From Pelagibius sp965227505 (lineage in GTDB: Bacteria > Pseudomonadota > Alphaproteobacteria > Kiloniellales > Kiloniellaceae), in NCBI RefSeq assembly GCF_965227505.1, contig NZ_OZ245757.1, forward strand, positions 3,100,001 to 3,164,000: DNA of 64,000 nucleotides. Reading direction: 5' to 3'. Of the stretch, positions 7,965-14,638 are shown in pieces. How positions within the stretch are numbered: position 1 is the first letter of the stretch; each line of letters starts with the position of its first letter. The translations under genes and the position numbers were made by a program. The notes under the pieces are model-generated. The model had not been told where the DNA came from and did not search any database. It worked only from the letters and a program-made list of their open reading frames with translations.

Positions 7965-8339
7965 ATGCCTGCGCTGGTTCCGATCCTCGTCTCCGTCTTT
8001 CTGATTGCCGTGTCGGTGATGCAGTCGCCGCCGTCGGCCGCGCAAGCGCCGGCGCGCTATGTCGCCGGCGTTGCCGACCTGCCGCTGATGCCCGGCCTGA
8101 CCGAGCGGCCGGAAGACGGACTTGTGTTCGACAAGCCGGGCGGGCGGATTGTCGAGGCTTTCGCGACGGGTCCGCTCACCTGGCAGGAAGTGCGTGACTT
8201 CTATGAGTCCACCCTGCCCCAGCTGGGCTGGAAACCGGATCGGGGCGGCGGATATCTGCGCGAGGGCGAGCGCCTGCAGCTCTCGGCAACCGAGGCACCG
8301 GGCGCTGTAACGGTGAAGTTTCGCCTCTTCCCCCAGTAG
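7965..8339 (+). CDS. Small exported protein of unknown function
   Basis: The 124-aa product has an N-terminal hydrophobic segment (ALVPILVSVFLIAVSVM) and a likely cleavage region SAAQA, so it is probably periplasmic. The mature part reads as a compact domain, RYVAGVADLPLMPGLTE, then DFYESTLPQLGWKP. This resembles small alphaproteobacterial proteins found next to enoyl-CoA hydratase and mutM genes. I cannot assign a biochemical role. It lies between mutM (40 bp upstream) and echA on the same strand. Its stop codon falls inside a 16-bp tandem repeat. Confidence 0.8.
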   Translation: MPALVPILVSVFLIAVSVMQSPPSAAQAPARYVAGVADLPLMPGLTERPEDGLVFDKPGGRIVEAFATGPLTWQEVRDFYESTLPQLGWKPDRGGGYLREGERLQLSATEAPGAVTVKFRLFPQ

Positions 8340-8381
8340 TCCGTTTCCGCAGTAGTCCGTCTCCGCAGTAGTCCGTTTGCC
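8334..8381. repeat. 16-bp tandem repeat, three copies, across a stop codon
   Basis: CAGTAGTCCGTTTCCG, CAGTAGTCCGTCTCCG and CAGTAGTCCGTTTGCC follow each other at 8334, 8350 and 8366. The first copy contains the stop codon of the preceding gene. Confidence 0.85.
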
Positions 8382-8440
8382 GAAGCTTCCCTGTCCTTAA
8401 GAAATCTGCGTCGCAACCCTTCCAGAAAGGAACCCGGTCG

Positions 8441-9217
8441 ATGACCTATGAGAACATCATCCTGGAAAAGCACGATGGCGTCGGGGTGATAACCCTCAAT
8501 CGGCCAAAGGCCCTGAACGCGCTCTGTGCCGCGCTGATCGACGATCTGGGCGCGGCGCTGGACGATCTGGAAAGCGACGATGCGATCGGTTGCATCCTGG
8601 TCACCGGGTCTGACAAGGCGTTTGCCGCCGGCGCCGACATCAAAGAGATGAAGGACAAGACCTTCCAGCAGGTCTATGCGGAAGACTTCATCACCGAGGG
8701 GTGGGAGCGTCTGGCCCAGACCCGCAAGCCGGTGATCGCCGCCGTCGCCGGCTATGCCCTGGGCGGCGGTTGCGAGATCGCCATGATGTGCGACTTCATC
8801 ATCGCCGCCGACAGCGCGAAGTTCGGTCAGCCGGAAATCACCATCGGAACCATCCCCGGGTCCGGCGGCACCCAGCGTCTGACGCGCTTCGTCGGCAAGT
8901 CGAAGGCGATGGAGCTCTGTCTGACCGGGCGCATGATGGATGCGGAGGAAGCGGAGCGCGCCGGCCTGGTGGCGCGGGTGGTGCCGGCTGGCGACCTGCA
9001 GGAGGAAGCGATGAAGACCGCGCGCAAGATCGCCGGGCTCTCGCGGCCCGTGGTGCTGATGGCTAAGGAAGCGGTGAACCGCGCCTACGAGACCACGCTT
9101 GCCGAAGGCGTCAAGTTCGAGCGCCGCCTGTTCCATGCGACCTTCGCCCTGGAGGACCAGAAGGAAGGCATGGCCGCCTTCGCCGAGAAGCGCCAGCCGG
9201 ACTGGAAAAACCGGTGA
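8441..9217 (+). CDS. Enoyl-CoA hydratase
   Basis: The 258-aa protein belongs to the crotonase superfamily and should hydrate short-chain trans-2-enoyl-CoA in fatty-acid beta-oxidation or related acyl-CoA pathways. AFAAGADIKEM forms the first half of the oxyanion hole. GYALGGGCEIAMMCDFIIA is the second. The two catalytic glutamates are at the expected places (ALGGGCEIAM and FGQPEITIGTIPGSGG). The length equals mitochondrial-type ECHS1 and bacterial FadB1x-like enzymes. The upstream GAAAGGAACC is a good ribosome site. No other beta-oxidation gene is adjacent, so the in vivo substrate is unknown. Confidence 0.93.
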   Translation: MTYENIILEKHDGVGVITLNRPKALNALCAALIDDLGAALDDLESDDAIGCILVTGSDKAFAAGADIKEMKDKTFQQVYAEDFITEGWERLAQTRKPVIAAVAGYALGGGCEIAMMCDFIIAADSAKFGQPEITIGTIPGSGGTQRLTRFVGKSKAMELCLTGRMMDAEEAERAGLVARVVPAGDLQEEAMKTARKIAGLSRPVVLMAKEAVNRAYETTLAEGVKFERRLFHATFALEDQKEGMAAFAEKRQPDWKNR

Positions 9218-9265
9218 TGCGGTCGCCCTGCAGGGCCCCGGGTTTCCCGGGTCCGGAGGGGCCGA

Positions 9266-9298
9266 GGATCGCCCGGGGATCGCCCGGGGATCGCCCGG
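9266..9298. repeat. 11-bp tandem repeat, three exact copies
   Basis: GGATCGCCCGG is repeated exactly at 9266, 9277 and 9288, between echA and the rpsT promoter. It is preceded by a small CCCGGG-TTT-CCCGGG hairpin (9238-9252) that may end echA transcription. Confidence 0.85.
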
Positions 9299-9342
9299 GG
9301 GCGCAGCGGGAAAGCCCTCCGTAGCGGGCCGAATCACGCTGC

Positions 9343-9371
9343 TTGACGTGCCGGGGGGCGGCGGCTATAAC
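9343..9371 (+). promoter_or_regulatory. Sigma-70 promoter for rpsT
   Basis: TTGACG (9343-9348) and TATAAC (9366-9371) are separated by exactly 17 bp. Transcription should start near 9378, giving a leader of about 30 nt before the rpsT ATG. This is the best sigma-70 match in the window and fits a highly expressed ribosomal protein gene. Confidence 0.8.
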
Positions 9372-9409
9372 CCCGCCTTTCTCGCAGACTGAACACGAAA
9401 TTCTAAGCT

Positions 9410-9673
9410 ATGGCACACCATAAGTCGGCCAAGAAGCGGATCCGCCGCAACGCCCGCCGCACGGAGATCAACCGTCGGCGCGTCAGCCGCATTCGGACCT
9501 ATGTGAAGGCTGTCGAAACGGCCATCGCCAGCGGCGACAAAGAGGCCGCCCAGACCGCACTGCGCGAGGCGCAGCCGGAAATGCAGCGTGGCATTCGTGG
9601 CGGCGTTCTGCACAAGAACACCGTTGCGCGCAAGCTGTCGCGCCTCTCCGCAAGGGTCAAAGCGATCGCCTGA
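9410..9673 (+). CDS. rpsT: 30S ribosomal protein S20
   Basis: The 87-aa basic protein starts MAHHKSAKKRIRRNARR, the typical S20 start, and ends VLHKNTVARKLSRLSARVKAIA. S20 binds 16S rRNA early in 30S assembly. It is monocistronic, with its own promoter (9343-9371) and a strong hairpin 35 bp after the stop. Placement just upstream of dnaA is characteristic of Alphaproteobacteria. Confidence 0.99.
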   Translation: MAHHKSAKKRIRRNARRTEINRRRVSRIRTYVKAVETAIASGDKEAAQTALREAQPEMQRGIRGGVLHKNTVARKLSRLSARVKAIA

Positions 9674-9707
9674 TCGCCCGGCGCGGCAACGCGCCGAATG
9701 CAAAGAG

Positions 9708-9738
9708 CACCGCGTCCTTCTGCCGGAAGGGCGCGGTG
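9708..9738 (+). terminator. Intrinsic terminator of rpsT
   Basis: CACCGCGTCCTTC (9708-9720) pairs with GAAGGGCGCGGTG (9726-9738) in a 13-bp stem with one G-T wobble and a 5-nt loop. It is followed by a weakly T-rich stretch, TTCGTCTGTG. Confidence 0.8.
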
Positions 9739-10241
9739 TTCGTCTGTGCGTGAAGCGTGTGGGTCGGATGCAATTCACCGGCTCGTTGCAGGTGCAAGGA
9801 GCGTTTTCACAGCCACGGTTTCACAGTGTTGCAGATGCGCCCTGGCCGTAAAAAAAGTGTCGTTCTCCATTCGGTCCGCTTGTCACACGAAGTCTTTGCG
9901 CGTACATTAACTGCATCGCGCTTGGGGGTTCTGAGTAAGAAAAAATTGGAAAAAGCAAAATAAAAATCCGCACCTAGTAAGTAATTCCCACAACTAATTA
10001 TTAAGGAAGCTGCGGGTGCGGCGAGGGGTAGATGTCTCTCTAGGTTTGCATTGTTTTTTTCCGACCCGCCTGGCTCTTGGGGCCGCTTTCAAGCCGATAC
10101 CTTGAACAACTAAAAGCGAACGAGGTTGCTGACCACGTCATGGACGATGCTTGTGCTTTGTCGCCGCAATACCTCTCGGTGCAGCATGGGGGTGAAGGTT
10201 CGGACGTAGGGACAGGACGCTTTTTGTGGGGGGTGCGCTAA
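9739..10241. other. Long leader/intergenic region upstream of dnaA
   Basis: About 500 bp without a gene. The middle (9840-10060) is much more A+T-rich than its surroundings, with A-runs near 9940-9966 and a T-run near 10052-10058. A 7-bp inverted repeat CCGCACC/GGTGCGG flanks an AT-rich loop (about 9968-10022). I see no consensus DnaA boxes (TTATNCACA), so I do not call it an origin. It most likely holds the dnaA promoter and control sites. Confidence 0.5.
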
Positions 10242-11717
10242 ATGGTTGCTGGTGACGGCGAGGCGACTGTCATTGAACAATGGGCGCGTGTGCGCGGCAA
10301 GCTGCGTGCGGAGGTGGGAGAGGCCGCCTATCGATCCTGGCTTACGCCGCTGACGTTGGCTGGTGCACGGAACGGCAAGCTGCGTCTTGCAGTGCCGACG
10401 CGTTTCATGCGCGACTGGGTTGCCAGCAACTATGCAGCGCGGCTGGACGCTTTGTGGTCGGAAGAAGATCCCTCGATCGCCGGAATCGAAATCGTGGTGC
10501 AGCCGCCATCGCGCCCCTCGCCCAAACCTGGCGCCGGCGAAGCACTGCTTGGCAGCTGCGAGCAGCAGGTCAACGAGGCCGTTATGGCAAAGGTCGGCGT
10601 TGGCAGCGTCACGAACGGCGCGAAGCCCGCACCGCAATCGTCTTCATCGGCGCAATCGTCTTCATCGGAAGGTGGCGGCGGTAGCCGCGAAAGCATCTCC
10701 GCGTCTCTCGACCCGCGTCTGACGTTCGAGAACTTTGTCGTCGGCAAGCCGAACGAGCTTGCCTATGCCGCGGCACGCCGCGTTGCAGAGGCGCCGACGG
10801 CGCCTTTCAATCCCTTGTTCCTCTATGGTGGTGTCGGTCTCGGCAAGACGCATCTGATGCACGCCATCGGACTGCACATCAAGAAGCAACAGCCCGAGCG
10901 GCGCATCATCTATCTCTCGGCGGAGAAGTTCATGTACCAGTTCGTGCGGGCGCTGCGCACGAAGGACACCATGGCCTTCAAGGAACAGTTCCGCTCCGTC
11001 GACGTGCTGATGATCGACGACGTGCAGTTCATCGGCGGCCGCGAGGCAACGCAGGAAGAGTTCTTTCACACCTTCAATGCGCTGGTCGATCAGAACCGCC
11101 AGGTCATCATCTCCGCCGACAAGAGTCCGAGTGACCTCGAAGGCGTCGAGGAGCGCATGCGCTCGCGCCTGGGCTGGGGACTGGTTGCCGACATCCATCC
11201 CACCACCTACGAACTGCGCCTCGGCATCCTGCAGGCCAAGGCCGAGCAGAGCGCGACGGAGATCCCGGTCAAGGTGCTGGAGTTCCTGGCCCACAAGATC
11301 ACCTCCAACGTCCGTGAGCTCGAAGGGGCGCTGAACCGCATCGTTGCCCACGGCACATTGGTGGGGCGCCCCATCACGCTGGAGACCACCCAGGAGGTGC
11401 TGCACGATCTGCTGCGCGCCAACGACCGCCGGGTGACCATCGAGGAAATCCAGAAGCGGGTCTCAGCCCACTTCAACGTGCGCGTCGCCGATATGCATTC
11501 AGCGCGCCGGGCCCGCGCCGTGGCGCGGCCGCGTCAGGTCGCCATGTACCTCTCCAAGCAGCTCACCTCCCGCTCGCTGCCGGAAATCGGCCGCAAGTTC
11601 GGCGGCCGCGACCACACCACGGTGATGCACGCCGTGCGCAAGGTGGAGGAGCTGAAAGCAACCGATTCCGGCTTTGCCGAGGATGTCGAGTTGCTGCGCC
11701 GCATGCTGGAGGCCTGA
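10242..11717 (+). CDS. dnaA: Chromosomal replication initiator protein DnaA
   Basis: DnaA binds DnaA boxes at the origin, melts DNA and loads the helicase. Of its 491 aa, domain I is residues 1-90 (VIEQWARVRGKLRAEVG, RSWLTPL). A serine-rich linker domain II follows, with SSSSAQSSSS. The AAA+ domain III has NPLFLYGGVGLGKTHLMHAIG (Walker A), VLMIDDVQFIGG (Walker B) and ERMRSRLGWGL (arginine finger box VII). Domain IV ends in LPEIGRKFGGRDHTTVMHAV, the DnaA-box-binding helix-turn-helix. The ATG at 10242 is preceded by GTGGGGGG. An 18-bp exact duplication sits in the domain II linker. Confidence 0.99.
   Translation: MVAGDGEATVIEQWARVRGKLRAEVGEAAYRSWLTPLTLAGARNGKLRLAVPTRFMRDWVASNYAARLDALWSEEDPSIAGIEIVVQPPSRPSPKPGAGEALLGSCEQQVNEAVMAKVGVGSVTNGAKPAPQSSSSAQSSSSEGGGGSRESISASLDPRLTFENFVVGKPNELAYAAARRVAEAPTAPFNPLFLYGGVGLGKTHLMHAIGLHIKKQQPERRIIYLSAEKFMYQFVRALRTKDTMAFKEQFRSVDVLMIDDVQFIGGREATQEEFFHTFNALVDQNRQVIISADKSPSDLEGVEERMRSRLGWGLVADIHPTTYELRLGILQAKAEQSATEIPVKVLEFLAHKITSNVRELEGALNRIVAHGTLVGRPITLETTQEVLHDLLRANDRRVTIEEIQKRVSAHFNVRVADMHSARRARAVARPRQVAMYLSKQLTSRSLPEIGRKFGGRDHTTVMHAVRKVEELKATDSGFAEDVELLRRMLEA
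10633..10668. repeat. Exact 18-bp tandem duplication inside dnaA
   Basis: CGCAATCGTCTTCATCGG occurs twice in tandem (10633-10650, 10651-10668), in frame. It duplicates six residues of the flexible domain II linker (AQSSSS). Confidence 0.9.
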
Positions 11718-11738
11718 GGGCCCGCCCAGGGACCCTCT

Positions 11739-11776
11739 CCCCGCCGGGCCCCGACACCGGGGGAACTCGGGCGGGG
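11739..11776 (+). terminator. GC-rich hairpin after dnaA
   Basis: CCCCGCC (11739-11745) pairs with GGCGGGG (11770-11776), enclosing a smaller CCCC/GGGG stem. It begins about 20 bp after the dnaA stop. There is no U tract, so termination may be partial. Confidence 0.4.
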
Positions 11777-12144
11777 TGGAAAAGCCAGCCAAAAGAGTCG
11801 CTTAGCGGCCGCCGCGGCCGGTTCTCCTTGACCGGGCGGCCAGGGCCCCCCAACTGCGCTTAAAGCTTACGTTTTCTGCGGTCCGTGGTATACTCGCCGA
11901 CCGCATTGCGGGGGTGGATTTCCGGCCCCCGCAGGCGGTGCTGATGGGTCTGAATTCCTCGCTTTCGTGCCGCGCCCCGTGCCGGCCTGCGGCAGGGAAA
12001 ACAGGCCGCGCGAGCCCGGCTCCACCGGCTCCACATCACAGGCCAGTACAGCAGCTGCAAGAAGCACCGATACCACGACCACCATACAACGCCTGTCACA
12101 ACGACGCCTGCCACAACAACGCCTAAAGGCCTAGCAATCGCACC
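11777..12144. other. dnaA-dnaN intergenic region
   Basis: About 370 bp with no convincing gene. A possible extended -10 (TATACT, 11889-11894) with a weak -35 (CTTACG, 11866-11871) may drive dnaN. The 3' part is C- and A-rich and ends in a 15-bp tandem duplication (12091-12120) just before the dnaN start. No Shine-Dalgarno sequence is evident before the dnaN ATG. Confidence 0.45.
12091..12120. repeat. 15-bp tandem duplication upstream of dnaN
   Basis: GCCTGTCACAACGAC (12091-12105) and GCCTGCCACAACAAC (12106-12120) are adjacent, with a partial third unit GCCTAAAG. They lie 25-54 bp before the dnaN ATG. Confidence 0.7.
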
Positions 12145-13263
12145 ATGAAGCTGACCATTGAACGCGCCGCGCTCCTGAAGTCGCTGACGCATGTCCAGAG
12201 CGTCGTCGAGCGCCGCAATACCATCCCCATCCTCTCGAACGTCCTGATTGAAGCCGAGGGCGCGGCGCTGTCGCTGACCGCTACCGACATGGATCTGACG
12301 GTGGTCGACAAACTGGCGGCGGAGGTGTCTCAGCCCGGGGCGACGACGGCGCCGGCCCACACGCTCTATGACATCGTGCGCAAGCTGCCGGAGGGCTCTC
12401 AGGTTTCGATCGAAGCCGGCGGCGACGATGCCCGCCTCACCCTGCAGGCCGGGCGTTCGGTCTTCACGCTGGCGACCCTGCCGCGGGAAGATTTTCCTGC
12501 CACCTCGGCTGACGATCTGCCGCAGAGTTTCACCCTGCAGGCCAGTGAACTGAAGACGCTGATCGACAGGACGCGCTTTGCGATCTCGACAGAGGAAACG
12601 CGCTACTACCTGAACGGCATCTACCTCCACGCCGCCGCCAGCAACGAACTCTCGGTGCTGCGCGCGGTCGCCACCGACGGCCACCGCCTGGCGCGGGTGG
12701 AGATGCCACTGCCGGATGCCGCCAAGGACATGCCCGGCGTGATCGTGCCGCGCAAGACCGTTGGCGAACTGCGCCGCCTCGTCGAGGGCGTCGACGATCC
12801 GGTCGAGATCGCCCTCTCGGAGACCAAGATCCGCTTCGCTTTCGGCCCCACGGTGCTGACCTCGAAACTGATCGACGGCACCTTCCCGGACTACGAAAGA
12901 GTGATTCCCTCCGGCAACGACAAGGTTCTGGAGGTCGACTGCAAGACCTTCGCCGAGGCCGTGGACCGGGTTTCCACCATTTCCAGCGAAAAGAGCCGCG
13001 CGGTGAAGCTGGCGGTCGACAAGGGTGCGCTGACGCTGTCCGCCAACTCGCCGGAGAACGGCACGGCGGTCGAGGAACTGGAGATCGACTACGACGGTCT
13101 CGGCATCGAGATCGGCTTCAATTCCCGCTACCTGCTGGACATCGCCCAGCAGATCGAGGGCGACGCGGCGCAGTTCACCATGGCGGACCCGGCCTCGCCC
13201 ACCATCGTGCGCGAAGTGGCCGATCCCAGCGCGCTCTACGTGCTGATGCCGATGAGGGTGTGA
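12145..13263 (+). CDS. dnaN: DNA polymerase III subunit beta (sliding clamp)
   Basis: The 372-aa clamp encircles DNA and tethers polymerases. It starts MKLTIERAALLKSLTHVQSV, then RRNTIPILSNVLIEAEG. The central domain has RYYLNGIYLHA and ATDGHRLAR, and it ends in the conserved ALYVLMPMRV, which forms the hydrophobic protein-binding pocket. The length is normal. It sits between dnaA and recF on the same strand. Confidence 0.99.
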   Translation: MKLTIERAALLKSLTHVQSVVERRNTIPILSNVLIEAEGAALSLTATDMDLTVVDKLAAEVSQPGATTAPAHTLYDIVRKLPEGSQVSIEAGGDDARLTLQAGRSVFTLATLPREDFPATSADDLPQSFTLQASELKTLIDRTRFAISTEETRYYLNGIYLHAAASNELSVLRAVATDGHRLARVEMPLPDAAKDMPGVIVPRKTVGELRRLVEGVDDPVEIALSETKIRFAFGPTVLTSKLIDGTFPDYERVIPSGNDKVLEVDCKTFAEAVDRVSTISSEKSRAVKLAVDKGALTLSANSPENGTAVEELEIDYDGLGIEIGFNSRYLLDIAQQIEGDAAQFTMADPASPTIVREVADPSALYVLMPMRV

Positions 13264-13324
13264 GGATGCTCTGCCTGCCGCCATCTCTTCGGACGCTGCG
13301 GGGCCACGTCGGTCCGGCCCGCCC

Positions 13325-14632
13325 TTGCTGACACCTGCCACCTTTGGTGCTGTGGGATCGGCCGCCGTGTCACCGGATCGATCGACGACCGGCCTCTGGA
13401 TTCAGCGACTCCTGGTGCACCAGTTCCGCAGCTATGCGCGCGCCGAACTGGACCTTGCGCCGGCTTCGGCAGAGGGGCTGGCAAACGGTCCTGCGGTTCT
13501 GCCGGTGGTGCTGACCGGCCCCAACGGCGCCGGCAAAACCAATCTTCTGGAAGCGATTTCCTTTCTCGCGCCCGGGCGCGGTCTGCGCGGCGCCCGGCTG
13601 GGCGAGGTGGACCGGGTGATGCGGTCGTCGCAGGACGCCAGCGACGAGGACTCGGGGCAAGGTGCCCCTTGGGCGGTGGCGGCCAGCGTGATGACGCCCG
13701 AGGGCCCGCGCGATCTCGGCAGCGGGCGCGATCCCGCCAGCAACGGCGGCGGCGGGCGGGAACGCCGGCTGATCAAGGTGGACGGGGTTGCCGCACGCGG
13801 CCAGCAGGCGCTGGCCGAAGTGGTGTCGATGGTCTGGCTGACCCCGCAGATGGACGGCCTGTTCCGGGAGGGCGCGGGCGGCCGGCGCCGGTTCCTGGAC
13901 CGCCTTGTCTACGGCTACGACCCCGAGCACGCGGCGCGCAGCAACGCCTATGAGCACAGCCTGCGGGAGCGCGCGCGCCTGTTGAAGAGCGGCCGCGGCG
14001 AGCGCGCCTGGCTCGAGGCCCTGGAAGACTCCATGGCGCGCCACGGCATCGCCATCGCCGATGCGCGCCTGGCCATGGTGGAACGCCTGCAGCACGCCTG
14101 CGATGCCGGCGAAGGACCTTTTCCCAAGGCCCGCCTTGCCCTTGACGGCACGGTGGAGCGCTGGCTCGCGGAAGGTCAGCCGGCCCTGGCCGTGGAGGAC
14201 CGCCTGCGCGCCGGGCTGGCGGAGAGCCGCAACCAGGATGCGGAGGCCGGGGGCGCCGCCATCGGGCCGCACCGCAGCGACCTCGCCGCCGAGCACGCCG
14301 ACAAGGGCGTGGCCGCGGCGCTCTGTTCGACCGGCGAGCAAAAGGCCCTGTTGATCGCCATCCTGCTGGCCCATGCCCGCCTGCTGACGCTGGAGCGGGG
14401 CGCGCCGCCGCTGCTGCTGCTCGACGAAGTGGCCGCCCATCTCGATGGTGCGCGCCGCGCCGCGCTCTACGACGAGATCCTGAACCTGGGGGCCCAGGCC
14501 TGGCTCACCGGGACGGATGTCGCCGACTTCGAGCCCCTGCGGGGCCGGGCGCAGTTTTTCACCATTTCGGAAGGAACGATCCTTCCCGCCGGCGGCCAAC
14601 CGGCCAACGAGATGCCGGCCAACGAGATGTAG
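13325..14632 (+). CDS. recF: DNA replication and repair protein RecF
   Basis: RecF is an ABC/SMC-like ATPase that loads RecA at gaps together with RecO and RecR. Motifs are LLVHQFRSYARAELDL, the Walker A VLTGPNGAGKTNLLEAIS, GPHRSDLAAEHADKGVAAALCSTGEQKALLIAILLA (signature region; listed here only by its key GPHRSDL and STGEQKALL parts), and LLLLDEVAAHLDGARRAAL for Walker B. At 435 aa it is longer than the usual 360-380, with an N-terminal extension and a Gly-rich insertion (GSGRDPASNGGGGRERR). The true start may be later, at about the RLLVHQF segment. The C-terminal ANEMPANEM arises from an exact 15-bp duplication. Confidence 0.95.
   Translation: MLTPATFGAVGSAAVSPDRSTTGLWIQRLLVHQFRSYARAELDLAPASAEGLANGPAVLPVVLTGPNGAGKTNLLEAISFLAPGRGLRGARLGEVDRVMRSSQDASDEDSGQGAPWAVAASVMTPEGPRDLGSGRDPASNGGGGRERRLIKVDGVAARGQQALAEVVSMVWLTPQMDGLFREGAGGRRRFLDRLVYGYDPEHAARSNAYEHSLRERARLLKSGRGERAWLEALEDSMARHGIAIADARLAMVERLQHACDAGEGPFPKARLALDGTVERWLAEGQPALAVEDRLRAGLAESRNQDAEAGGAAIGPHRSDLAAEHADKGVAAALCSTGEQKALLIAILLAHARLLTLERGAPPLLLLDEVAAHLDGARRAALYDEILNLGAQAWLTGTDVADFEPLRGRAQFFTISEGTILPAGGQPANEMPANEM
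14600..14629. repeat. Exact 15-bp tandem duplication at the recF 3' end
   Basis: CCGGCCAACGAGATG is present twice (14600-14614, 14615-14629), immediately before the TAG stop. It adds a second PANEM to the RecF tail. Confidence 0.9.
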
Positions 14633-14638
14633 GAATCC

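Noticed and set aside
9739..10241. Chromosomal origin of replication
   Set aside because: AT-rich sequence next to dnaA is suggestive, but I see no set of DnaA boxes, and alphaproteobacterial origins are often elsewhere.
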